Shown here: one piece after another, positions 55,901 through 62,000 of the stretch
Position numbering within the stretch: the stretch's first letter is position 1
How the letters are laid out: each line of letters begins with the position of its first letter
Notes under the pieces: model-generated
Database searches by the model: none
The model's input: only the letters and a program-made list of their open reading frames with translations
Told to the model about the DNA's origin: nothing
Position numbers and translations under genes: made by a program
Source of the DNA: Tubiluchus corallicola
Lineage: Eukaryota > Priapulida > Priapulimorpha > Priapulimorphida > Tubiluchidae
NCBI GenBank assembly: GCA_030141605.1
Contig: JAQGDQ010000612.1
Span: 1 to 62,000 of the forward strand
Direction: 5' to 3'
Length of the DNA stretch: 62,000 bases

Positions 55901-56751
55901 TTTGTGTCTGTAGCCAGAAAGGTATGGCACAAAAAAAGAAACTGCCCAAAAACAGTTTTCTGAACAGGCTCCCATCCAGCTGACCAGGCCCGACGTTATT
56001 TAACTTCTGTCGCTAAACGCTCACTGTGATCACTTTTAGCCCTTTTGCTCGTCAAACAGCATCTGTTGTGTTGTCTTGTAACAAAGTCTGTGACTGTTAG
56101 GTGAGGAGGAGATATATGAACAGTCAAAATGTGTGGTTACTGGCTATAATTAGACAACACTGAGCTTGTTTACAAATGGATTGGTGACTACCAGGAAAAT
56201 GTGACATTTTGCCATGCTGCATTCAGCTATTTATTTACCTTGTGGAGAATGGATGCATGTGCTGCACCGAATGTGACTAACACAACTCTGATGGTTCAAT
56301 ATTGAATTTTAAAGGATTTTCATTGATAATAAAGGAGGTTCCAACCCTGCCACAACCATTATAATAATAAGTGAGTGCTGAATACCAACTTGCAGTTTGC
56401 CAAACTGTGTAAAAAATGAGCTATTGGATTTAGTCTCTTGAAAGTTTTTGTGGAAGTCAGATTCATAGCCATTATTATTTAAGTGCTTATTTGTGGTGTT
56501 TTGGGTGGTATTTCATTTGCTAGAAACCGCAATCCCTTTTTTTCAAAGCTCGAAAGCCGTTTTTTTAATATAATGATGGAAAAATTTGTAATTTTTTATT
56601 CTAGATTGCGCTGGAAGGACTTCGCATCACAATTCCACCAGGCATTTCACCGCACATGGCTAAACTAGTTCGCATCTGCATGAACGAGGATCCGGGCAAG
56701 CGACCGAGCTTTGACATGATTCTTCCTATTCTAGAGAAAATGAAACACTAA
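25319..56751 (+). CDS. ILK: Integrin-linked kinase (ILK, ankyrin plus pseudokinase), complete
   Basis: Scaffold of the ILK-PINCH-parvin complex at integrin adhesions. Exons 25319-25407, 35569-35734, 41493-41588, 43930-44026, 45397-45477, 45646-45731, 47444-47553, 48571-48692, 49782-49903, 54591-54690, 55438-55568 and 56605-56751 join in phase to 448 residues (human 452). Ankyrin repeats occupy about 1-170 ([66 protein letters not shown]). The kinase-like domain covers about 190-446. The beta-3 lysine position (human K220) is Arg219 in IVARVL. There is no HRD motif; the DFG position reads MADAKF and the APE motif is WMAPES. These are pseudokinase traits shared with the family, apart from the Arg. 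The protein ends ILEKMKH. Intron 1 is 10.2 kb and holds another reading frame. Confidence 0.98.
28311..28745. repeat. Tandem duplication of about 227 bp (ILK intron 1)
   Basis: TATTGACTAAATAACTGATA starts both copies, at 28311 and 28538. The copies share most of their length with scattered substitutions. The second copy lacks an internal piece before AGAAACCGGAAGT. Confidence 0.9.
29960..30200. repeat. 15-bp repeat with a 60-bp higher order (ILK intron 1)
   Basis: Units of the form CAGTGGACACTTGGG recur every 15 bp. A 60-bp block (30057-30116) is repeated at 30117-30176. Because 15 and 60 are multiples of three, one frame stays open as a GHLGN-type peptide of about 80 residues. There is no sign of splicing or homology, so I treat it as non-coding. 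Confidence 0.8.
33305..33572. repeat. Long inverted repeat (hairpin) in ILK intron 1
   Basis: Arms at 33305-33417 and 33462-33572 are inverse copies with roughly 90% match (TGACGTCACTTC at the outer ends; ATCATCTTGATAACTACCAA in the middle). They are separated by a 44-bp TA/TG tract. It resembles a foldback or Helitron/MITE-like element and could form a strong hairpin in the transcript. Confidence 0.9.
33924..33930 (+). promoter_or_regulatory. Possible TATA box upstream of the intron-1 reading frame
   Basis: TATAAAG, about 350 bp before the ATG at 34280. It would allow an internal promoter, but a lone TATA-like match in AT-rich DNA is weak evidence. Confidence 0.2.
34280..34801 (+). CDS. Acidic 173-aa reading frame in ILK intron 1: alternative ILK first exon or nested gene
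   Basis: I do not recognise this protein. It is rich in Asp, Glu and Ser, much GC-richer than the intron around it, and uninterrupted. It has an internal echo: [20 protein letters not shown] near the start and [19 protein letters not shown] at the end. Basic-Ser patches [11 protein letters not shown] and LQRYNSWKG look like phosphorylation sites. ATG at 34280; a second Met at 34322 is also possible. The frame stops at 34799-34801, but GG|GTATAT at 34791/34792 is a possible donor in phase 2. That is the phase of ILK exon 1, so splicing to 35569 would give ...[16 protein letters not shown]. Such an isoform would have about 170 new residues in place of the first 30 of ILK. Codon quality is seen; the link to ILK is inference. 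Confidence 0.6.
   Translation: MSKPLKFRSWSSSSMSDRKFSDEDYVDMTGRKFSEEVMEQLNILEATDAAAASVDDCGDSMDDAVEDESAEEKEQFESFVTEMIRYSSSEMLDDDDGDRDSGTAGMVRKQSMVTFAEWHQSHGGESASSGDELEEEVQKRKRKPVLQRYNSWKGMSDEDYSNLVYEQLNVGYM
34870..34975. repeat. Compound (ATT)n(AGT)n(ATC)n microsatellite
   Basis: About 105 bp of trinucleotide repeats just after the intron-1 reading frame. The open frame on the minus strand across it is a repeat artefact. Confidence 0.95.
35423..35568. repeat. Degenerate short tandem repeat abutting the ILK exon 2 acceptor
   Basis: Five or six copies of a roughly 28-36-bp unit, TTTTTGTACGGTTAACATCAG, run directly into the polypyrimidine tract and CAG of exon 2. Each unit brings CATCAG/TTTCATTTTT, which resembles an acceptor. 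Confidence 0.75.
35569..35734 (+). CDS. ILK: ILK exon 2
   Basis: Ankyrin repeats: [20 protein letters not shown] through [20 protein letters not shown]. Acceptor TTTTTCCTTCAG, donor ATG|GTATGT, phase 2 to 0. Confidence 0.97.
35735..37789. other. ILK intron 2, left part
   Basis: AT-rich DNA without a supported gene. A truncated TTAAAGGA-family copy (36634-36790) starts TTAAAGGAGAAGAAAAGG. The 500 bp before it (about 36090-36630) look like the decayed 3' region of a retroelement on the minus strand, which is tentative. Confidence 0.4.
36634..36790. mobile_element. TTAAAGGA-family element, truncated copy 4 (ILK intron 2)
   Basis: Has the family start TTAAAGGAGAAGAAAAGGGA, the GTGCGCTATGAATGTTCTAA block and AAAATGGCTGCGCC, then stops matching. 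The right end is lost. Confidence 0.65.
37790..39033. repeat. 73-bp minisatellite, 17 copies (ILK intron 2)
   Basis: CACGCCCGCT recurs from 37801 to 38969 at exactly 73-base spacing. The unit includes CTGCCACCACCACCATGTAC. Variant sites (CCACCACCACC/CCACCACCTCC/CCACCGCCTCC; CTGC/GTGC) change gradually along the array. It is unrelated in sequence to the 73-bp array at 2288. Confidence 0.96.
39034..41492. other. ILK intron 2, right part
   Basis: No exon supported. The stretch 39940-40137 has a 66-codon open frame with ordinary-looking composition but no splice context or recognisable homology. Confidence 0.4.
41493..41588 (+). CDS. ILK: ILK exon 3
   Basis: [20 protein letters not shown] then [12 protein letters not shown], an ankyrin repeat nearly identical to the human one. 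Acceptor ATGTTTACAG, donor GAT|GTAAGT. Confidence 0.97.
41589..43929. other. ILK intron 3
   Basis: No genes. It has a GT/GC-rich dinucleotide tract at about 42640-42715. At about 43200-43610 there is a degenerate tandem repeat built on CAAGACCAGAAAAGACTCTA plus GTTGGCCT, with period near 55-60 bp. Confidence 0.6.
43930..44026 (+). CDS. ILK: ILK exon 4
   Basis: [20 protein letters not shown] then [12 protein letters not shown]. Acceptor TTATTTTCAG, donor G|GTATTT, phase 0 to 1. Confidence 0.96.
44027..45396. other. ILK intron 4
   Basis: Nothing recognisable on either strand; AT-rich intronic DNA. Confidence 0.5.
45397..45477 (+). CDS. ILK: ILK exon 5
   Basis: [20 protein letters not shown] then GYKTRS, corresponding to the NRIPYKD linker of human ILK. 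Acceptor ATCATTTCAG, donor C|GTACGT. Confidence 0.95.
45646..45731 (+). CDS. ILK: ILK exon 6
   Basis: [20 protein letters not shown] then IATSHTGD, the start of the kinase-like lobe. Acceptor TTTCCAG, donor GAC|GTGAGT. The frame stays open into the intron as far as 45962. Confidence 0.95.
45732..47443. other. ILK intron 6 with 26-bp minisatellite
   Basis: The exon 6 frame remains open for 77 codons into the intron. The only structured part is the 26-bp array described separately. Confidence 0.5.
46684..47081. repeat. 26-bp minisatellite, about 15 copies (ILK intron 6)
   Basis: Unit GGGTTTGTACTGATGTAGCG plus TAGGCT, with GATG/GACG and GTAG/GCAG variants and two copies shortened by two bases (GTAGCTGGG). 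Confidence 0.93.
47444..47553 (+). CDS. ILK: ILK exon 7, beta-3 lysine replaced by arginine
   Basis: [20 protein letters not shown] then [11 protein letters not shown]. Arg219 stands where human ILK has Lys220. Acceptor TCTTTTTTAG, donor AG|GTAGGC, phase 0 to 2. Confidence 0.95.
47554..48570. other. ILK intron 7
   Basis: No feature recognised on either strand. Confidence 0.5.
48571..48692 (+). CDS. ILK: ILK exon 8
   Basis: [20 protein letters not shown] then [17 protein letters not shown]. Acceptor CTTGTTACAG, donor A|GTGAGT, phase 2 to 1. Confidence 0.97.
48753..48948. repeat. Tandem duplication of about 97 bp (ILK intron 8)
   Basis: Two copies of a segment starting GAATCTGAATCTACATGTGA, nearly identical through TTAGTTCTCGTTACT and GCTAGACTATGA. 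Confidence 0.9.
49290..49472. repeat. About 36-bp minisatellite, five copies (ILK intron 8)
   Basis: Unit TTTTCTAAGGTTTTTGGGAT plus TGAAATTTTTAAG, five slightly unequal copies ending in a T-run. Confidence 0.88.
49782..49903 (+). CDS. ILK: ILK exon 9
   Basis: [20 protein letters not shown] then [20 protein letters not shown]. Acceptor GGTTTTTGTAG, donor ATG|GTAAGT. The last 33 bases and the first 19 of the intron are unit one of the 52-bp array. Confidence 0.96.
49871..53042. repeat. 52-bp array of 61 units made from the ILK exon 9 / intron 9 boundary
   Basis: Unit one is the last 33 bp of ILK exon 9 (coding [11 protein letters not shown]) plus the first 19 bp of intron 9. It repeats to 53042 in 61 units at exactly 52-bp spacing with no indel. 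Every unit holds the acceptor-like CTATTACCTTTCCAG, then 13 bases CAAACATGTTATG, then the donor GTAAGTATT. Only the last unit has a weakened donor (GTAAATATT). Variants are single-base and recur with an 884-bp (17-unit) higher-order period. The true exon end is the first unit, because the array lies between exon 9 and exon 10 and reading on shifts frame (52 is not a multiple of 3). Confidence 0.97.
53043..54590. other. ILK intron 9, remainder
   Basis: No gene. A pyrimidine-rich tract at 54240-54410 and a GAT-type microsatellite at 54450-54545 lie before the exon 10 acceptor. Confidence 0.5.
54591..54690 (+). CDS. ILK: ILK exon 10
   Basis: [20 protein letters not shown] then [10 protein letters not shown]. 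This contains the degenerate DFG position (DAK, human DVK). Acceptor TCATTTTAG, donor T|GTAAGT. Confidence 0.97.
54980..55374. mobile_element. Possible hAT-like non-autonomous element (ILK intron 10)
   Basis: Its right end on the reverse strand reads CAGAGATGAGCATTCTC, similar to hAT terminal repeats. The body is full of TTCGAATTxGATTC motifs in both orientations (GATTCAATTCGAATTC). The left end is not identified, so both the class and the start are uncertain. Confidence 0.4.
55438..55568 (+). CDS. ILK: ILK exon 11
   Basis: [20 protein letters not shown] to [12 protein letters not shown]. Acceptor TTTGTGTTTAG, donor AAG|GTGAGA, phase 1 to 0. Confidence 0.97.
55569..56604. other. ILK intron 11
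   Basis: No feature recognised on either strand. Confidence 0.5.
56605..56751 (+). CDS. ILK: ILK exon 12 with stop
   Basis: [20 protein letters not shown] to [13 protein letters not shown] and TAA at 56749-56751. Acceptor TTTTTTATTCTAG. Confidence 0.97.
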   Translation: MALEGLRITIPPGISPHMAKLVRICMNEDPGKRPSFDMILPILEKMKH

Positions 56752-59574
56752 TTTCAAAACACGCTGACGACGAGAGGCCCTCTCGGCAATGTCGGCCTGT
56801 TCCTACGCAAGAACTCGCTGCATAAATGGTCAACTTGGATGCAAGTGTGATTTATCTTTCGTATAACCCGAGAGAAGGGTTTGTTTTACACTTCTTAATC
56901 ATGTATTTATTCGTTTCTTGGCAGAAAAACCGGAAATGAAAACAGTTTATACAACAGAGTGAATAAACATTAATTGTCGTTGTTAAGTATAGTGCTTTGC
57001 AGGACACAGGGTTTTAGCATTTTTATTCTCAATAGATGGCAGTTGCATCAGTGCACCTGTGCTGAAAAATGATGGCATTTATTACTGCAAAGTATTTTAT
57101 TGTATCTCGTGTTTCGTGTTATTATTAGATACTCTTTTTAATACTGATTATGCTACTCGATTCTTTGATGCTAATAAGTCACAGTGGGATGCTGAGAGCT
57201 GATTCAGTTTTCAACATTTTAGTGTTTAAACTTTAGTCATTAAGTACTTGTAAAATGTACATGTTTATGAGAGTCAGTGTATCTGTATTGCTGTAGGCTT
57301 AAATGTCCCAACACTTTGTAAATTTTCGAAACCTGCTAACAGAATGTATCTCTGATGCAGCAGACTTATTTTTGCCGTTTCTCGAATTATGCTAACTATT
57401 TAAGGGTTGTCAATTTTGTCTTGTGCGAATTATGTATGTATTGTAATTGTATTAACTAGTTAATGGCATTTGGATTTAAGTATAGGATTACAGTTAGATT
57501 AAACTAGGTCTAGTTAAATGCATGCACACTACTGTCTCACTAGAATTTGCCAAATGACTATATTGCCTTTGTTGTCATTACATTGTTCGTAATGTACTAT
57601 GGCAGTGCTTGAAAGCTGCTTTGACAATTACTGGGTCCCTGCTGTTTTTACCGCCAGCTTTGTCTAAATTATTGTTTTTCAAAGGTAAAATCGTTAATCA
57701 AGAAATTTTCCGATTTTATTTACCTGTTTTCAGTCACTTTAATTGCATTTTTTACCTGTTATACATACATCATTTTATTGGTTATTAGTTAAAATATGTT
57801 GACATGTAAATGGCGCAATGGCTGTTGTTGGACACCGGGCAGTCAGTGGTCAAGTTAGTTAAACCAGTGTGATATATTAACAGAGTGGAACAGCTGGACT
57901 GCCATCGTGGATCTGTTAGTGTTAAGCCTATAATATCCACCTATTGGTGAATTCTTGGGTTGATTTTTCAAAGTAAATTTTTGCATTTGTACCATGATAC
58001 AAATTGCATTTTAACTCTCATTGGTTATGTGTGAGATAACATGTTTCTTTATCTCCTCGATCAGTAGGGAGTAATTTTCCGTACTTACCCATATTCAAAC
58101 TACCATGTAGTTCTATTTCGTGTCAAAATTTTATTTCGAAACATCAAGTGTCGACTCTTATGCCAGGATTGGTTTTTACGCTGTATGTGTTAATTTCATG
58201 ATACAGAATTTAATAGTAATTGCACTGCAACGGAGTTATGGACGTTTGATTCTATTGTACGGTGTATGTTTTTGAAGAGTCTTAATTTGTGTACATGTAA
58301 GCATTTACGTAAGTTGATGTTTCTTTGTAAAATTTCGCCACCAGCTTTCATGACACTGAATGGAATACATACTAGATTATGAGTTTAAATATTGTTTACC
58401 AATAGGTCTTAAACAGCGTTTATTAACTCCTGCTTTGCATACCATCGTGTAGACTTGCTTCACAAGCCTTTTTCACTACACTTGTTGTTAAGCATTTACA
58501 ATAATATTATAAATATTGGCATGTAATTTGGAGCATTTTAGTAATTAGCCAAAATGTGTAGTCATTTTGCACGGGTTCTGCTTCTAGGATATCTAGCCTG
58601 TAGTTAGTTACTTTCATATTCTATTATTAAAATGCACAGTTTCTACTAGTATTGTAATTGCCATGCACTGTTGGATACTGTGTGCACCTTGTGAATATCA
58701 TGGCATTTTAAAAATTGATAAATTAACACTGTTTGTTATTTATTTAATAATAATATATATATTTTTATAGACACAGATTATTTTAATTGGAAAAGCTTCC
58801 ATTTTGCAAAAAAGTTTAGTGGATAGGCTTACATCAAACATGCATGTTAGCTATCAATTATTAAAGATAGATAAACTTCTGTTTAGGAAATACAATTTTG
58901 TATCTTAGTTAGGTGAATTTTATAATAATAATAATGAGCTACAACTTGACTGAGGTTTTGAGAGTTTTGTAAATTAGTTGAGTTCAAAATGTGAATAACA
59001 GAATTTTAAAATTGTGTAATTTACAAGTGTTTGTAATATTCAAAGCCTTGGGGGGGAAATGCCTGTATGTCTGCACATCTGAGTTTGGAGCGATATTTTG
59101 AAATCAGAAGTGGTAATAAACCGTAGGTTTTGTTTAACAATATTTGCTTGTTTGTTTGAAATGTTGCTTAGAGTTGAAGATTTGCAATTACGAAAATAAT
59201 TAATTAGTCTAACAGCTTTAGTAAAATAAAGGGATGAAAATTGTGGTTAAGCAAAAAAAATCAAAGAAAGTTGTTTAAAAAACAAGTCTGTAAAGTTTTA
59301 ACCAAAATATCAATGCAATATATATACAGAAATAAGACAATTCGGTATACCCATTAACATAACTCTGCCGTCCAGGTCATTGTCGTAATGACTGTTACAG
59401 CGTATTGTGGACACTAGGCAGGCAAAATTCAAAAATAAACGATCTCCACCATTTAGAAAGGTAAGCAGCAGTAACCCAGCAAGAAATTAGTCGTTGCTAT
59501 GCCACTGGCTTGTCACCACCACTTCCCTTCCAGATGTAGGCATATGGACAATTGTGTTCTTTTTGAATTATGTT
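56752..59574 (+). other. ILK 3' UTR and downstream AT-rich region
   Basis: No coding region. Polyadenylation signals AATAAA occur at 56962-56967 (210 bases after the stop, the most likely) and again near 59113. ATTTA-type motifs are common, as in any AT-rich DNA. Confidence 0.45.
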
Positions 59575-59900
59575 GGTTCAATTCAATTCAGTTTTATTTG
59601 CACAAATACATACACTGTACATTGGCAAAGCAATACACGTTAAATACTACATAACCCGTTAAATACTACATAAACCGGCTGTGCAAAGTTATTTTCATAA
59701 ACAAATGTTAAGATATGGTATACTAATACTAACATCACAGTTACATAAAATTGTATAACTTAGCAATGGAAAAATAAAAATGACCTAAAAGTAGTTAGTA
59801 TTTGTACCAGCTTTTCAAATGAAATTGGTTAAATTCAGTGGTTAAGAAACGAATTATGGTCTTAAAAATAATACACTGCAAAAAGTGTCTTACTAGCCGT
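59575..59900 (-). mobile_element. Possible 3' end of a retroelement
   Basis: On the minus strand it ends GTGCAAATAAAACTGAATTG followed by AATTG units, a poly(A)-signal-plus-short-repeat ending typical of truncated non-LTR elements. No protein is recognisable. Confidence 0.35.
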
Positions 59901-61390
59901 CCAACTTTTCATTAACAATATCGTAATATTCCGTTCGTTATGACGTGTAAATGATAAATGCCATAAGCTTTATTTTTACGGGCTATGCCCAAGGAGTTGC
60001 TTTTCATTTGATTTACATGACGACAGGTTGCAGCACCTTTCTAGTGCAGTACGTAAAGCTTCTTTTTATCTACTTGCAAGAAGACTATTTATTGGTTAAG
60101 GCGCTTTTACTAGACAGGCGCTCTTAATTGTTCAATAACGCTTAAGAAACGTTTGGAACAAACCGTTATACATAAAAATATTTATCTCCAAATTGTTTAT
60201 CAGACAAGCGCTTCTACGTGAAAAAATGTGAACTGAAATTTGCAAAAACCGCAATAAAATTGCAAAAGTAAAGAAAAACCTCTTAGCCAATCACATCGGA
60301 CCTTCCATATAGTACCCTTCTTGTTGAGGCAGTTCGGCGAATTCGCGCATTTTTTGTGACATGACGCGATGATGGTCCTTTATTGATAATTTCAGTGAAA
60401 TTTACGGATAGACTTAAGGTAAACTGTGTATCACATTTTCTTGCTACGCATCTGCTTGCGTCCTCGGCTATAAATTTTCAAATTTGTTCACGGTTTGATA
60501 GTAAAACTGGCTGTCATTTTGATCATATCTGTCTGTCCATCAGCCGTCCATGTAAATGTTGCTGTGGCTGCCATCTTGTGTTTGCTGAAGTAGGCTTGTC
60601 TGTTCTGTATAATGTAATTTCTAGTGTGAAGCCAGTTGGTGGCTTAATTAATATAGCTTGTTTTATGCTTTGATTAGGTTAATACACATTTTAATTGTTA
60701 AATTTCTGCGGAAACAGGAGTGTTTGTATGGTCTTGTTGATTGTCTTTGACAACAGATGGCTCCACGAAGTTCTTAATTTGTAGTTCTTTTTCTGGTTAT
60801 TTACTATGCTAAATGACTTTTAGTAGCTTACTTTACAGTGTAGGTAATATCTGCAGTCACTGCAGTTTTGAAAATAACTTGTCAAGCTTCATTGTTCTAC
60901 TGTAAATGCTTTGTCAAAAGCAGGGCATTTTAGTACTTGAAACGACCACTAGAGGGTAGCACAAATTTAATGTCACTAAATGACACTAGCTTTAAAAATT
61001 GAAAATCACAAGTGTTGATCAATTATGTAGCTAGTCAGTTGTGCAGCAAGCTATAGCTGAGCAAGTTGACATTCCTGACATTACAACCTCCTGTAATTTC
61101 TGCAAAATTTCCAGATTTTGCTAATGTTTCCCGTCCCTCCAAAAATATTTATCCAGTTAGGTTTCACCTACTTAAAAAAAATAAAAAATGCTGTCCTCCT
61201 TGCTGTGACAAGAAGTATAACATTCTACCGTAAGTCTTACAGAAATGTACTTTGTCTGCTTTACTACCCTCATAGTTGGCAAGAGGAAGGGAACAAGATG
61301 AGCTAGGCTTCACACAGAATTCTCTTAGAAAGTGCGGGTTATAAGCTTCCTTACCAGTGTGAGGCAAAGTTCCATGGCAGATCCTGAGCT
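59901..61390. other. Region right of ILK without a supported gene
   Basis: About 60290-60380 is GC-richer and contains CCAAT and CpG dinucleotides (AGTTCGGCGAATTCGCGC), so it could be a promoter. No exon downstream of it is recognised. Confidence 0.3.
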
Positions 61391-61461
61391 CTACTTGGGC
61401 GACAGTAGAGCATCCCCCCGAGCTTGCAGACCCTCGTAGTCAATATGTACTTTCTCTGCAC
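61391..61461 (-). CDS. Possible terminal exon of an unidentified minus-strand gene
   Basis: After an ATTTCATCAG acceptor at 61462 the minus strand reads AEKVHIDYEGLQARGDALLS then PK and TAG. It is GC-rich compared with its surroundings and has coding-like composition, which is why it stands out. No family is recognised, and 22 codons without a stop are not significant alone. Confidence 0.3.
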
Positions 61462-62000
61462 CTGATGAAATTTAAAAATGTGTTAATTATTTCTAATTTC
61501 AAAACTTGATGAATGGTTTTGTGTAGCCATAATTAAAAGTAAAGAGGTAGTTAATCATAGCAAAATTTATTAGTAGGGTTGCGACCTCGTCCCAAACCGA
61601 AATCGGGAGTCAAGAACCAGCTTAGAGGTTTGAAGTAATGCTGAAACCAATACAATTTTCTGTATTTTAGACATTTCATAAGGCCTTTTTTCTGAAATAA
61701 AAATCAAGAAATTTAAACTACAAAGTAGTACTGTACATGTTTCTTGATTTTATATTCTAAAAAAGCCCTAAACATCTAAAATTTGCAAAGTTACATGCAG
61801 TACATCAATTTTTGGAATTCCTTCCCACTCCCAGTGTAACCTAGGTTTTTAGAGATCAAATTATGTAGCACTTTATATCATGTGATTTAAACTCAATATT
61901 CTTTTCCAAGCTTTTGTTATTAAGGCCGGTAAATCTCACGCGGTTAATTTTCTTAAGCAAAGTGGGCATATCGCCCAAAATTGCTTGCATTTGACTTGCT
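61462..62000. other. Right edge of the window
   Basis: AT-rich, no feature recognised. An imperfect inverted repeat around 61660-61770 (CATTTCATAAGGCCTTTTTT / AAAAAAGCCCTAAACATC) is the only structure seen. Confidence 0.35.

Overview
The window is genomic DNA from an animal, most likely a marine invertebrate; I cannot place it further. All genes are split by spliceosomal introns with GT..AG ends. The intergenic and intronic DNA is AT-rich and full of minisatellites and short inverted-repeat transposons. The gene set (ILK, VAMP7, RRP8, UCHL3 and a Spire-type actin nucleator) is metazoan. Four genes could be assembled exon by exon with consistent splice phases; three of these are complete.

Layout. 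1-5227: a UCHL3-type ubiquitin C-terminal hydrolase on the minus strand, six exons seen, with the last part beyond the left edge. On the plus strand, the terminal exon of a SPIRE-type gene (FYVE-like zinc finger) at 1173-1614 lies across one UCHL3 exon. 5228-5906: short divergent promoter region. 5907-15554: complete seven-exon VAMP7 (221 aa), plus strand. 16142-18377: apparently gene-free gap between convergent genes. 18378-24715: complete seven-exon RRP8 (533 aa), minus strand. 24716-25318: divergent promoter region with an E-box and CCAAT boxes. 25319-56751: complete twelve-exon ILK (448 aa), plus strand, with a 10 kb first intron. Beyond 56752 there is a long AT-rich 3' region, and a possible terminal exon of a further minus-strand gene near 61391-61461.

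Inside ILK intron 1, 768 bp before exon 2, sits a 173-codon uninterrupted acidic reading frame (34280-34801). It ends with a potential splice donor in exactly the phase needed to join ILK exon 2, so it may be an alternative first exon; otherwise it is a nested single-exon gene. I do not recognise the protein.

Repeats are the other main theme. The most striking is an array of 61 perfectly spaced 52-bp units (49871-53042) made from the last 33 bp of ILK exon 9 plus the first 19 bp of its intron. The 5' splice site is therefore repeated about sixty times. Other arrays have units of 73 bp (two unrelated ones), 30 bp, 26 bp, about 36 bp and 15/60 bp. At least four copies of one interspersed element with TTAAAGGA-type ends lie in introns of UCHL3, VAMP7 and ILK, and one copy has two different TA-flanked MITEs nested in it.

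The genes are mostly housekeeping and do not form a pathway: ubiquitin processing (UCHL3), endolysosomal fusion (VAMP7), rRNA/rDNA methyltransferase (RRP8), integrin adhesion (ILK), actin nucleation (SPIRE). Their pairing looks organised by shared divergent promoters (UCHL3/VAMP7 and RRP8/ILK).
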